Assembly (NCBI GenBank): GCA_002366775.1 | Contig: DFBW01000191.1 | Location: forward strand, 285 to 15,684 | Length of the DNA: 15,400 bases | Direction: 5' to 3' | From: Roseovarius sp. UBA3070 | GTDB lineage: Bacteria > Pseudomonadota > Alphaproteobacteria > Rhodobacterales > Rhodobacteraceae | Shown: piece by piece, positions 1 to 7,127 of the stretch | How positions within the stretch are numbered: the first letter of the stretch is position 1 | Layout of the letters: every line of letters begins with the position of its first letter | Program-made: the position numbers and the translations under genes | Notes under the pieces: generated by a model | Databases searched by the model: none | Seen by the model: the letters and a program-made list of their open reading frames with translations, nothing else | What the model was told of the DNA's origin: nothing

Positions 1-123
1 GATATTTCTGCTGTGCGGGGTTTGAAAGTGGAGGGCGGCCAAAACCCTACGGGAAATTAGAAATGGAATTCCAATGCTTAAGTGGAGTATGTGGGGTCTC
101 TCCTGCACGAAGGGAATGAATAC
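1..123. other. Upstream region of rnd, no gene seen
   Basis: This non-coding stretch precedes ribonuclease D. It holds a perfect 10-bp palindrome at 64-73 (TGGAATTCCA) and the Shine-Dalgarno-like AAGGGA just before the rnd ATG at 124. No convincing -35/-10 pair was found. The long minus-strand reading frame through here is a shadow of rnd with no recognisable protein character. Confidence 0.5.
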
Positions 124-735
124 ATGACAAACAACCTTTATCAAAACGACCTGCCTGACGGGCTGGACCTTGGCCCTGTTGTGGCCATTGATTGCGAAAC
201 GATGGGATTGAACCCGCACCGTGACCGGCTGTGTGTGATACAGATGTCGGGCGGCGATGGGCATGCGCATATGGTGCAGGTTGGGATTGGCCAGACCGAC
301 GCACCAAACCTAACGGCGATGTTGGAAAACCCAGACGTTCTGAAGCTGTTTCACTTTGGTCGCTTTGACATCGCCGCGATGCTGAATGCCTTTGGTGCAC
401 TGACAGCACCTGTCTATTGCACCAAGATCGCCAGCAAGCTGATCCGCACTTACACGGATCGCCATGGGCTGAAGTATTTGCTCCAGGAATTGGTCGGCGT
501 GGATATTTCCAAACAACAACAATCCTCGGATTGGGGCGCTGAGACATTAACCGATGCACAGCTGGAATATGCCGCATCAGATGTTTTGTATTTGCATCAG
601 CTGCGTGACGAGCTGAACAGACGTCTGGTGCGTGAAGGCCGCGATGGTTTGGCCCAGGAGTGTTTTGATTTCCTGCCCACACGCGCCAGGCTTGACCTGA
701 CCGGCTGGCCCGAAATTGATATCTTTGCTCATTGA
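124..735 (+). CDS. rnd: Ribonuclease D (short alphaproteobacterial form)
   Basis: This 203-residue protein is a DEDDy-family 3'-5' exoribonuclease, which in this family trims the 3' ends of tRNA and other structured RNAs in the cytoplasm. All three exonuclease motifs are visible: Exo I with D23-x-E25 (AIDCETMGL), Exo II with D82 (FHFGRFD), and Exo III with Y149-x3-D153 (YAASD). It ends soon after the catalytic domain and has no HRDC domains, unlike the longer E. coli RNase D; this short form is usual in alphaproteobacteria. The ATG at 124 was chosen because AAGGGA lies about 9 nt upstream. An in-frame GTG at 82 would add 14 residues with no family character. The stop TGA (733-735) overlaps the lptC ATG by one base, so the two are probably translationally coupled. 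Confidence 0.93.
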   Translation: MTNNLYQNDLPDGLDLGPVVAIDCETMGLNPHRDRLCVIQMSGGDGHAHMVQVGIGQTDAPNLTAMLENPDVLKLFHFGRFDIAAMLNAFGALTAPVYCTKIASKLIRTYTDRHGLKYLLQELVGVDISKQQQSSDWGAETLTDAQLEYAASDVLYLHQLRDELNRRLVREGRDGLAQECFDFLPTRARLDLTGWPEIDIFAH

Positions 736-1349
736 TGACCTGGGAGGGCGATCTCTATTCTCGCCTTGTGGCCTGGATGAAGATCATCCTTCCACTGGCC
801 GCGCTTGCCTTGCTATCCACCTTGTTCTTGATCTCACGCACAGTTGATCCGACCCAGAAACCGCCGATTGCTCAGGTGGATCTGGAACAACGCGCCCATG
901 ACCAAGGGGTCACCAACCCATCGTTTGCAGGAATCACCAGCGGCGGTGATGAGGTGGTGTTCAAGGCCGCGCGTGCGCGCCCGGATCTGGACGATCCAGA
1001 CCGCCTGATCGCCGATGAGGTAGTGGCCGAAATACGCCTGTACACTGGCGTCGTAATTGATATCTCGGCTGACCATGCCGATATGCATCAAGGTAACTAT
1101 ACCGCATCCATGGATGGCAATGTGACAATCCAAACCACCACTGGCTATTTGATCCACACAGATGCGGTGGATACCCGGTACGACCGGCTGTACGCTGAAA
1201 CGCCTGGGTCGGTTACCGGGTCAGGGCCAATTGGCGATATTGCAGCGGGTAAAATGCGGCTCACATTCGATGAGGCAAGCCAGGATGCGGAATTGCTGTT
1301 CACCGATGGGGTGAAACTGATATACAAACCCAATAAACCCAAGGAATGA
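735..1349 (+). CDS. lptC: LptC, inner-membrane anchored LPS export protein
   Basis: This 204-residue protein is probably LptC, the bitopic component that takes lipopolysaccharide from the LptB2FG extractor and passes it to LptA across the periplasm. A single hydrophobic segment at about residues 16-34 (from KIILPLAALALL) follows a short cytoplasmic N-terminus. The rest is beta-rich with a repeated pattern typical of the OstA/LptC jelly-roll. The family is very divergent in primary sequence, so the call rests on topology, length and position directly before lptA and lptB. The ATG at 735 is preferred over the TTG at 732 because it gives a TGATG stop/start junction with rnd. The 3' end overlaps lptA by 4 nt (ATGA). 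Confidence 0.85.
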   Translation: MTWEGDLYSRLVAWMKIILPLAALALLSTLFLISRTVDPTQKPPIAQVDLEQRAHDQGVTNPSFAGITSGGDEVVFKAARARPDLDDPDRLIADEVVAEIRLYTGVVIDISADHADMHQGNYTASMDGNVTIQTTTGYLIHTDAVDTRYDRLYAETPGSVTGSGPIGDIAAGKMRLTFDEASQDAELLFTDGVKLIYKPNKPKE

Positions 1350-1849
1350 ATTTCGTGCGTTTGCTTACTTTGATTGCCCTTTCGTTATGTTTGCTGAGTG
1401 CACCTGTTGCCTCTGTGGCGCAAGGCGCACAAATTGCCTTTGGCAACACTGAGCAGAATTCGAGCCTCCCGGTTGAGGTGGCGTCCGATAATCTGGCTGT
1501 CAGTCAGAGCGATGGAACAGCAGTATTCACTGGCAATGTATTGATTGGCCAGGGCGAGATGCGCCTGTCTGCGCCGCGTGTGCTGGTGGTCTATCTGGAA
1601 GATAGATCCGGGATCAAACAACTTCAGGCCTCAGGCGGGGTGACACTGGTCAGTGGCGAGGATGCCGCCGAAGCCTCAAAGGCGAGCTATAACATCGAAA
1701 CCGGCCTGATCGAGATGCAGGGCGATGTGCTGTTGGTGCAGGGGATCAATGCTCTGACGGCCGACAAAATGTTTGTTGATACCAAAGCGGGCACAGCCCG
1801 AATGAGCGGCCGTGTCAAAACTGTTTTGCAACCAGAAGGCGCCAACTGA
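1346..1849 (+). CDS. lptA: LptA, periplasmic LPS bridge protein
   Basis: This 167-residue protein begins with a clear Sec-type signal peptide: a short basic start, a leucine-rich core (LLTLIALSLCLL) and a plausible cleavage near ASVAQG around residues 24-26. The mature part is an OstA-like domain with the expected features: SDNLAVSQSDGTAVFTGNV, then repeated short beta strands and a MQGDVLLVQG motif. In the family, LptA molecules form the beta-jellyroll bridge that carries lipopolysaccharide from LptC to LptD. It lies between lptC (4-nt overlap) and lptB (1-nt TGATG overlap). A GTG at codon 4 lies at better distance from AAGGA (1341-1345) and is an alternative start; the difference is only three residues. 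Confidence 0.9.
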   Translation: MNFVRLLTLIALSLCLLSAPVASVAQGAQIAFGNTEQNSSLPVEVASDNLAVSQSDGTAVFTGNVLIGQGEMRLSAPRVLVVYLEDRSGIKQLQASGGVTLVSGEDAAEASKASYNIETGLIEMQGDVLLVQGINALTADKMFVDTKAGTARMSGRVKTVLQPEGAN

Positions 1850-2607
1850 TGGCCAAGCCCGAGTTGCATATTGCCCATGAAAACACCGGCTTGCGGGTGC
1901 AGAACCTGCGCAAAAGCTATAACAAACGGGTTGTCATCCGTGATGTGTCGATCGACCTGCAGCAAGGCGAAGTTGTGGCCCTGCTTGGCCCTAATGGCTG
2001 CGGCAAGACCACGACATTCTATGCGATTGCCGGGCTGATTTATCCCGAAGGCGGGCATGTCCTGATCGACGGGCGTGATGTAACCAACCTGCCGATGTAT
2101 CGCCGCGCAAAGCTGGGGATTGGGTATCTGCCTCAGGAAATGTCAATTTTTCGCGGCATGTCGGTAGAAGACAACATTCTTGCGATTCTCGATATTTCAT
2201 ATCCAGATCGCCATAAACGGCGCGAGCGTCTGGAAGAGTTGCTGTCAGATTTTTCGATTGAACATTTGCGCCGCGCACCTGCGCTCGCCCTGTCAGGTGG
2301 CGAGCGGCGGCGTGTTGAAATTGCCCGCTGTCTGGCCGCCAATCCGCGCTACCTGTTGCTGGATGAGCCTTTTGCCGGGGTAGATCCCATTTCGGTGGGC
2401 GATATCCGCACCTTGGTTGCAGATCTCAGAAAGCGCGGCATCGGCGTGCTGATCACCGATCACAACGTGCGCGAAACACTGAAAATCGTGGATCGCGCCT
2501 ATATTTTGCACGACGGTCAGGTGTTGATGTCGGGCACCCCAACTGATGTGGTTGAGAACGAAAACGTGCGTCGTGTCTATTTGGGTGACAATTTCCGTAT
2601 CTCTTAG
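1849..2607 (+). CDS. lptB: LptB, ATPase of the LPS extraction ABC transporter
   Basis: This 252-residue ABC ATPase is the expected LptB, which dimerises with LptF/LptG in the inner membrane and powers LPS extraction. The nucleotide-binding motifs are all intact: Walker A GPNGCGKT (47-54), Q-loop Q96 (GYLPQE), signature LSGGE (148-152) followed by RRRVEIAR, Walker B LLLDE (D172, E173), and switch H205 (ITDHNV). The GYLPQEMSIFRGMSVEDNI stretch and the FAGVDPISV D-loop are characteristic of LptB rather than other ABC ATPases. Length fits the family, with about 10 extra N-terminal residues. The start overlaps the lptA stop by one base. LptF/LptG are not in the window, which is usual. Confidence 0.96.
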   Translation: MAKPELHIAHENTGLRVQNLRKSYNKRVVIRDVSIDLQQGEVVALLGPNGCGKTTTFYAIAGLIYPEGGHVLIDGRDVTNLPMYRRAKLGIGYLPQEMSIFRGMSVEDNILAILDISYPDRHKRRERLEELLSDFSIEHLRRAPALALSGGERRRVEIARCLAANPRYLLLDEPFAGVDPISVGDIRTLVADLRKRGIGVLITDHNVRETLKIVDRAYILHDGQVLMSGTPTDVVENENVRRVYLGDNFRIS

Positions 2608-2853
2608 AGAACGGCAACCAAAATGCAGAAAATTGCCGATGATCGCACTGATCCTCATTGACAATCCCTGCCGAACGGGCGTCAATTAGGGCATGACAAC
2701 TCGACTATCTGTGCCGCTCCAAACATGGCCCTCCTCCATCGGGCCCGGACGAGAACAGGCATATCGAATGTCATATTTCCTTACTCAAACCTGATATTCG
2801 TTCGGCATTGCCGCACCGTTTTAGGGCTTGGTTTGTCAATTAAAGGAGACAAG
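2608..2853 (+). promoter_or_regulatory. Region between lptB and hpf; weak promoter candidate
   Basis: This 246-nt gap is where many proteobacteria carry rpoN; no remnant of that gene is visible. It contains a perfect TTGACA at 2658-2663. Seventeen bases on, GTCAAT (2681-2686) matches the sigma-70 -10 at only three of six positions. ATTGAC (2657-2662) and GTCAAT are exact inverted repeats 18 nt apart, so the site may instead be a protein-binding dyad. A second inverted repeat, CGGCAA (2612-2617) with TTGCCG (2633-2638), follows the lptB stop but has no T-run, so it is a poor terminator. A strong Shine-Dalgarno AAAGGAGA (2842-2849) precedes hpf. hpf probably has its own promoter, but its place is uncertain. 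Confidence 0.3.
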
Positions 2854-3417
2854 ATGCGTTATCAAATCAGTGGAAAACAGATCGACGTAGGCGCCGCCCT
2901 GCAAACTCATGTTCAAGATGACCTGGGAAGTGCTGTGGCTAAATATGCAGAGCGCCCAACCGACGCCAACGTGATTTTTTCTAAGAGTGCCAGTGAATAT
3001 GTCTGCGAAACCACTGTGCATCTGTCCACCGGCCTAACCACGCAGGCCAAGGCTCACGCGCATGAAATTTACGAATCTTTTGATAAATGCTGCGATAAAA
3101 TCGAAAAGCAATTGCGACGTTACAAGAGGCGTTTGAAGGACCATCACAAGGATCGCGCAGAACCGGTTGAACTTATGGGCGCATCCTCGTATATCCTCGC
3201 CTCGGAAAGCGAAGATCAGGAATCAGAGCCCGACAGCCTGCAGCCTATGATTGTCGCAGAGATGGAGACCCAGATCCCATCCCTGACAGTCGGAGAGGCG
3301 GTTATGCAGATGGAGCTGGCAGGAGCACCGGTACTGGTCTTTCGCAATGAAGGCAAAGATGGGTTGAATGTCGTGTATCGCCGGGATGATGGCAACATCG
3401 GCTGGATCGACCCTTGA
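2854..3417 (+). CDS. hpf: Long-form ribosome hibernation promoting factor
   Basis: This 187-residue protein has the two-domain layout of long HPF. The N-terminal S30AE domain (about 1-98, starting MRYQISGKQIDVG) binds in the 30S decoding channel. A charged linker (about 100-132, rich in E, D and S) follows. The C-terminal dimerisation domain (about 133-187) has PSLTVGEAVMQMELAGAPV and a GNIGWIDP end. In the family this form pairs two 70S ribosomes into inactive 100S particles during starvation. The ATG at 2854 was chosen because AAAGGAGA sits 4 nt upstream and the protein begins at the canonical S30AE start. The frame is open back to 2725, but that extension looks non-coding. It lies 49 nt before ptsN, as in the classical rpoN-hpf-ptsN neighbourhood. 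Confidence 0.94.
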   Translation: MRYQISGKQIDVGAALQTHVQDDLGSAVAKYAERPTDANVIFSKSASEYVCETTVHLSTGLTTQAKAHAHEIYESFDKCCDKIEKQLRRYKRRLKDHHKDRAEPVELMGASSYILASESEDQESEPDSLQPMIVAEMETQIPSLTVGEAVMQMELAGAPVLVFRNEGKDGLNVVYRRDDGNIGWIDP

Positions 3418-3466
3418 ACAAATTTGGTGAGGCGGAGTGAGCCATCTTGCCACGGAGCAGTAAAAT

Positions 3467-3931
3467 ATGGATATGACCACGATCCTCAAACCTGAGGCTA
3501 TTCGGGTACTTTCCGCCGCGTCCAGTAAGAAGCGGTTGTTTCATGCGTTAGGCGATATCGCTGAGCAGGCCTATGGCGTGCCACAAGCCAAAGCGGTTGA
3601 AGCATTGCAGGAACGCGAATCCCTGGGGCCCACTGGTGTGGGCCATGGGGTGGCGTTGCCACATGCCCGCGTTGATGGGCTGGATGGTGTTGTCGGCGCT
3701 TTGATCCTTATGGATAATGCGATTGATTTTGATGCCGTAGACCGCCAACCGGTTGATTTGGCATTTGCGCTGTTTGCCCCACATGATGCGGGCGTTGAGC
3801 ACCTCAAGGCGCTGGCGTTGGTGTCACGCACTCTGCGAGACCAGTCTTTGTGCACCAAGCTGCGGGCGAATTTGGATGAGGCGACACTGTTCACCATCAT
3901 GACCGAAACACAATCCATGCAGGCCGCCTAA
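3467..3931 (+). CDS. ptsN: EIIA-Ntr, nitrogen-type PTS regulatory protein
   Basis: This 154-residue protein is a PTS EIIA domain of the fructose/mannitol fold, the last phosphoacceptor of the regulatory PTS (EI-Ntr, NPr, EIIA-Ntr). It acts by protein contacts rather than by carrying sugar. The conserved GVGHGVALPHARV stretch (57-69) includes the expected phosphorylated H66. ERESLGPTG (49-57) and the late HLKALALVSRTLRD helix are also typical. A GGAG at 3454-3457 lies 9 nt before the ATG at 3467; an in-frame ATG at 3473 is an alternative. It is 49 nt downstream of hpf and probably cotranscribed with it. It converges with the minus-strand sulfotransferase gene, whose stop is 51 nt away. Confidence 0.93.
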   Translation: MDMTTILKPEAIRVLSAASSKKRLFHALGDIAEQAYGVPQAKAVEALQERESLGPTGVGHGVALPHARVDGLDGVVGALILMDNAIDFDAVDRQPVDLAFALFAPHDAGVEHLKALALVSRTLRDQSLCTKLRANLDEATLFTIMTETQSMQAA

Positions 3932-3941
3932 AGCGTTTCGC

Positions 3942-3960
3942 AAAAAACCTGACACAGGTT
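3942..3960 (-). terminator. Candidate intrinsic terminator of the polysaccharide cluster
   Basis: Read on the minus strand, AACCTG and CAGGTT form a perfect 6-bp stem with a 3-nt loop. The second arm runs into a T-run of six (the A-run at 3942-3947 on the plus strand). It lies just past the stop of the sulfotransferase gene, in the 51-nt gap between convergent genes. The stem is short and only half G+C, so termination may be weak. No T-run follows on the plus strand, so ptsN would not use it. Confidence 0.5.
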
Positions 3961-3982
3961 AAAGGCGATATGCCATAGGCGT

Positions 3983-5407
3983 TTAGCCCCAGCGCTTGAA
4001 CCCGAACATCATATAGTCACGTTGATAGATTTCGCTCACAAGCGCTTCGATCTCGTCGTCATATATGTCTGACAAGGCAATCGGATTGTCTGCTTTGGCC
4101 ACATCCGGCTTGCCAGGTTTCAGATACCCCACTTGCCGGGCAAGGGCGGGCAGATAGCTGTCCATCTCGGCCTCGCGGATGATCATATCCGGTAGGGCGA
4201 AAACGCTCATCCCCTGAATGACCGCCGCCTGACTGGCCCAGTTGGCATCCACTCGAATACTGGTTTGCCCCGCCAGATTTGCGCGCAAAAACTCCAGAAA
4301 CCCAACAAAGGCTTCGCGGTGAATACGCCGGTCATAGTCGTCGTCAACTTGTCCCGGCAGTGGGACTTTGTAAAAATTGCGCAGTGTTTTGCGAATTTCA
4401 GTAAATGTGCCCGGCCCTCGGTTTAAAATTCTGGCGCAAAACGCCGCATGTGCCCGCGCGACTGGATGGCGAACCACAGTAAAGCTGCGATGACCCTTTT
4501 TGGCCCGCTTCCATTGCCGCAGTGATTTTTGGTTGTGCTTGACGGCCAGCGTTTCGGCCTCAACACCGTCCAGTGCGGCAATCCAGTTCACCACGTCCGC
4601 CTCTGGCCCAGAGCGGATGGGCATATACAGCAGCGGAACATGCGCACCAGTTACAAACCCTGGCACACCGGGGCCACGGCGCGGTTCAAAATTGGGTGTG
4701 CGGGTCAGGTTAAAGGCATCCCCCCCTGCCAGCAGGGTTTGCATATCCTCAAAATTCGCCACCTTATCGACCAGGGCACTGGGGTTCTGCTTTTTCAGCG
4801 TATCATCCAACGCCTCAAGCTGAGCCTCCACACCCAGATAGCGCGCCAGGCCATTCATCACTTCAACCGATTGCAGGTCTTCATAGGCCACATAAAATGC
4901 AGTCTGTCCGGTGGTCTGCAGCCGGTTCAGCAAAAATACCTGAAACTCTTGCAAAGCAGTGACGTGTTTTTCAAACTCCACTCCGTCAAAGCTGATCTTG
5001 CTGTCCTTACGGCGTTTTACATTGGTCAATTTCCACTGACCTGTCGCCTGTGCAATCTTCCAACTGACGTAACTGTCGGCAGGGTTGCGCGTCAAAATAA
5101 TCTTGGCACAGCGTGGATCATCCAACACGATATCCAATACGCGTTGGTCGTGATCATGGAAAAACCGAAACCCGCCCAACCCCTCTGAGAACTCTTTGAT
5201 CGTATTGATCAGCAATCCCGGATCGCCATCTCGCATTGCCTGCGTGACACCTAGAATTTCCGTCTTGTTCGGATAGCCTATGAAATGCGGATTGAACGCT
5301 TCTCCATGGCATTGCAGCCCGTCAAAGGCGTTCAGATTGGCCTCCAGAAAGTTGGAACCGGTGCGCATTTCAGCAAACACCACAAAATAATCAAATGCTT
5401 CGCTCAT
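3983..5407 (-). CDS. Two-half PAPS-type sulfotransferase (NodH-like)
   Basis: This 474-residue protein is probably a cytoplasmic sulfotransferase moving sulfate from PAPS to a carbohydrate or other small acceptor. The N-terminal half (about 1-220) has a phosphosulfate-binding loop, FAEMRTGSNFL (R15-TGS18), and a 3'-phosphate site, ILTRNPADSYVSW (R107, S115), as in Stf0/NodH-like enzymes. The C-terminal half (about 250-474) has a second copy of the same pattern. Its VVRHPVARAHAAF (R313) matches the 3'-phosphate motif of family 2 sulfotransferases, but its presumed loop YMPIRSGPEAD (261-271) lacks the usual KTG[TS] or RSGS form, so it may be inactive or acceptor-binding. There is no signal peptide. 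Six bases separate it from the upstream GT14-type gene, so it is the last gene of that transcript. The acceptor cannot be read from sequence; a surface glycan is inferred from context. Confidence 0.75.
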   Translation of the reverse strand: MSEAFDYFVVFAEMRTGSNFLEANLNAFDGLQCHGEAFNPHFIGYPNKTEILGVTQAMRDGDPGLLINTIKEFSEGLGGFRFFHDHDQRVLDIVLDDPRCAKIILTRNPADSYVSWKIAQATGQWKLTNVKRRKDSKISFDGVEFEKHVTALQEFQVFLLNRLQTTGQTAFYVAYEDLQSVEVMNGLARYLGVEAQLEALDDTLKKQNPSALVDKVANFEDMQTLLAGGDAFNLTRTPNFEPRRGPGVPGFVTGAHVPLLYMPIRSGPEADVVNWIAALDGVEAETLAVKHNQKSLRQWKRAKKGHRSFTVVRHPVARAHAAFCARILNRGPGTFTEIRKTLRNFYKVPLPGQVDDDYDRRIHREAFVGFLEFLRANLAGQTSIRVDANWASQAAVIQGMSVFALPDMIIREAEMDSYLPALARQVGYLKPGKPDVAKADNPIALSDIYDDEIEALVSEIYQRDYMMFGFKRWG

Positions 5408-5413
5408 TCAGAA

Positions 5414-7111
5414 TCACCGCACCAGATAAGGTTTTGGCTGTGTATGACCCGTATCACCGGGCCCATGCGAGACTGGGAAATCACCCATCAGATAGGGATG
5501 CATGCCCTGGTTTTTGAGGTTTTGCAAAAACTGCCCAAACCCGGTGAGGTCCGACATTCTGGGCACTTCGGCCAAACCACGCAGGTTTTGCTGGCCAATC
5601 TCATCAATTATCGCCTGCAATGGCTCCATCGGGGCCTCAATGAATTCGGCCATAGACCAAATGCGTACTCGCGCCTTTGTCCAGGTTGAGCGCAATGTTT
5701 TCAGGTGTTCGCTCTCGATCTGTTGCAGCTGCGCCGCTTCCTGCCGGATATCAGAAAAATTGCGGTTGGATTTAAACAAAGGCACGGCCCAGGCACCAGT
5801 AATCACGGATATCTGCGCGTTGTGGTCTTTGGCGATTTCCCACTCAATATCCTGCACATCGCGGGGGCCAAACTGAAAACACTGCCGCTCTCCACGGGTG
5901 TTCCAGATCAAGCTCGCCAAAAAGGCCTGCGGGTTATAGTCACGCAGTTCCGCACTGTCGGACAGCGCGCCGTTCATCACCACCTGGCCTTCAGAAAATT
6001 CAGCCCGTTCCGGCGCAAAAAGATGGCCATGCACCCGCGCACTGGTGGCTTTGCTCAGCCAGCTTTCGAAATTCTCAAACAGATCGCTGAAGCCCTCAAA
6101 CACCGAATATTGTGCACAAGTCAGGCCGTTTTCACGCCCTTCTACCGGAAAGCGGCTTTGCATGATCAGGCCCGGTCGACCGCGGGTGCGTCGATCTACT
6201 GCTTTGGCAAAAATACGGTCGATCTTACCGGGGTTCGGCTCGGTCCGCTTCATGGCACCCGACATATCGGTCAGGAACGCATCATACAGCTTGTTGGCAA
6301 AAGGCCAGATTTTGCGTGCCACAAAGCAATCAGAGCGCCGTAATAATTGCAGATGGTCATCATAGAAGATGTGCGGTTTACCCTGATAATCAAACTTGGA
6401 CAGCGTCAGTGACCGGCTTTCGATTTGGCGTGAATACAGCCGTGCAAGCGTTTGGAAATAGCTTTCATCGGGGATCCACACCTTTTTGAAGTAGCGGTCA
6501 TAGTTCACCCGTTCTGCGTCTTCCAGAATGGCCGACAGGGTTTGGCGCGTCAGACACCACCATTGGCTGCCCATATGTGGAACGATCCCATTGGGTATCT
6601 TGCGTTTGAATCGCACCATGCGTTGCAGGGCCACATAACGATCAAAAAGATAGCGATGTTTGCGCCAGGAAAATGGGAACCTCAAGGTAAACCGTTCCTG
6701 ATCAAGGCCGCCCATTGTCCAGGGCACGTCAGCCGTGGTCGCGCTTTCGATGAAATCTGTGTGTGGGCGTTCTTCCAGGTAATCAATCAGCTCCTGCACC
6801 GGGCGCAATGGCAGGCACGACCCCGATGACAGATAGACGTGGCGTACATCGGGAAACGTATCCAACATGATTTGCGAGGCTTCCTGCGTGGCTGCCACCA
6901 ACCCCCATGTGCCCCATTCACAACGATGCCTTTTGGCAAAGCGCACATCAGGCAAATCGGAAAGTGCCGCCTTAAACGCGGAATAGGATTTGCGTGGAAC
7001 AGATTTATCTGCATGGATCACAATCGGGCAGCCGGATGCCGCCCAATGCCGGGCAATTTGCTCGGCCCGGCCAAAGGCCGTGTGCACCAGCATGATGATC
7101 CCAACGCTCAC
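5414..7111 (-). CDS. GT14-type (core-2/I-branching) glycosyltransferase with long C-terminal extension
   Basis: Residues 1 to about 260 of this 565-residue protein match the bacterial branch of GT14, relatives of core-2/I-branching beta-1,6-N-acetylglucosaminyltransferases and xylosyltransferases. Visible landmarks are IIMLVHTAFGRAEQI at the N-terminus, WGTWGLVAATQEAS (66-79), YLSSGSCLPL (93-102), GSQWWCLTRQ (181-190) and IPDESYFQTL (213-222; D215, E216 in the catalytic region). Residues from about 265 to 565 form a second unit. I recognise it only as the sort of DUF extension seen on Rhodobacterales GT14 proteins; its function is unknown. No signal peptide or membrane segment is visible. The start is a GTG with a purine-rich AGGAAAGGG upstream. 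It lies 16 nt after one GT2-type gene and 6 nt before the sulfotransferase. Donor and acceptor sugars are not determinable from sequence. Confidence 0.8.
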   Translation of the reverse strand: MSVGIIMLVHTAFGRAEQIARHWAASGCPIVIHADKSVPRKSYSAFKAALSDLPDVRFAKRHRCEWGTWGLVAATQEASQIMLDTFPDVRHVYLSSGSCLPLRPVQELIDYLEERPHTDFIESATTADVPWTMGGLDQERFTLRFPFSWRKHRYLFDRYVALQRMVRFKRKIPNGIVPHMGSQWWCLTRQTLSAILEDAERVNYDRYFKKVWIPDESYFQTLARLYSRQIESRSLTLSKFDYQGKPHIFYDDHLQLLRRSDCFVARKIWPFANKLYDAFLTDMSGAMKRTEPNPGKIDRIFAKAVDRRTRGRPGLIMQSRFPVEGRENGLTCAQYSVFEGFSDLFENFESWLSKATSARVHGHLFAPERAEFSEGQVVMNGALSDSAELRDYNPQAFLASLIWNTRGERQCFQFGPRDVQDIEWEIAKDHNAQISVITGAWAVPLFKSNRNFSDIRQEAAQLQQIESEHLKTLRSTWTKARVRIWSMAEFIEAPMEPLQAIIDEIGQQNLRGLAEVPRMSDLTGFGQFLQNLKNQGMHPYLMGDFPVSHGPGDTGHTQPKPYLVR

Positions 7112-7127
7112 GTTGTCTGCCCTTTCC

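Noticed and set aside
82..123. GTG start giving a longer ribonuclease D
   Set aside because: The extra 14 residues show no conservation and the ATG at 124 has a better placed AAGGGA.
47..682. Long minus-strand open frame of 211 codons
   Set aside because: It is antisense to rnd, which has all its catalytic motifs, and the translation has no family character.
2725..2853. N-terminal extension of the hibernation factor
   Set aside because: The S30AE domain starts exactly at 2854 after AAAGGAGA; the extension reads as translated intergenic DNA.
4529..5188. Plus-strand open frame of 219 codons inside the sulfotransferase gene
   Set aside because: It is a shadow of a gene with recognisable motifs on the other strand; its composition has no protein-like pattern.
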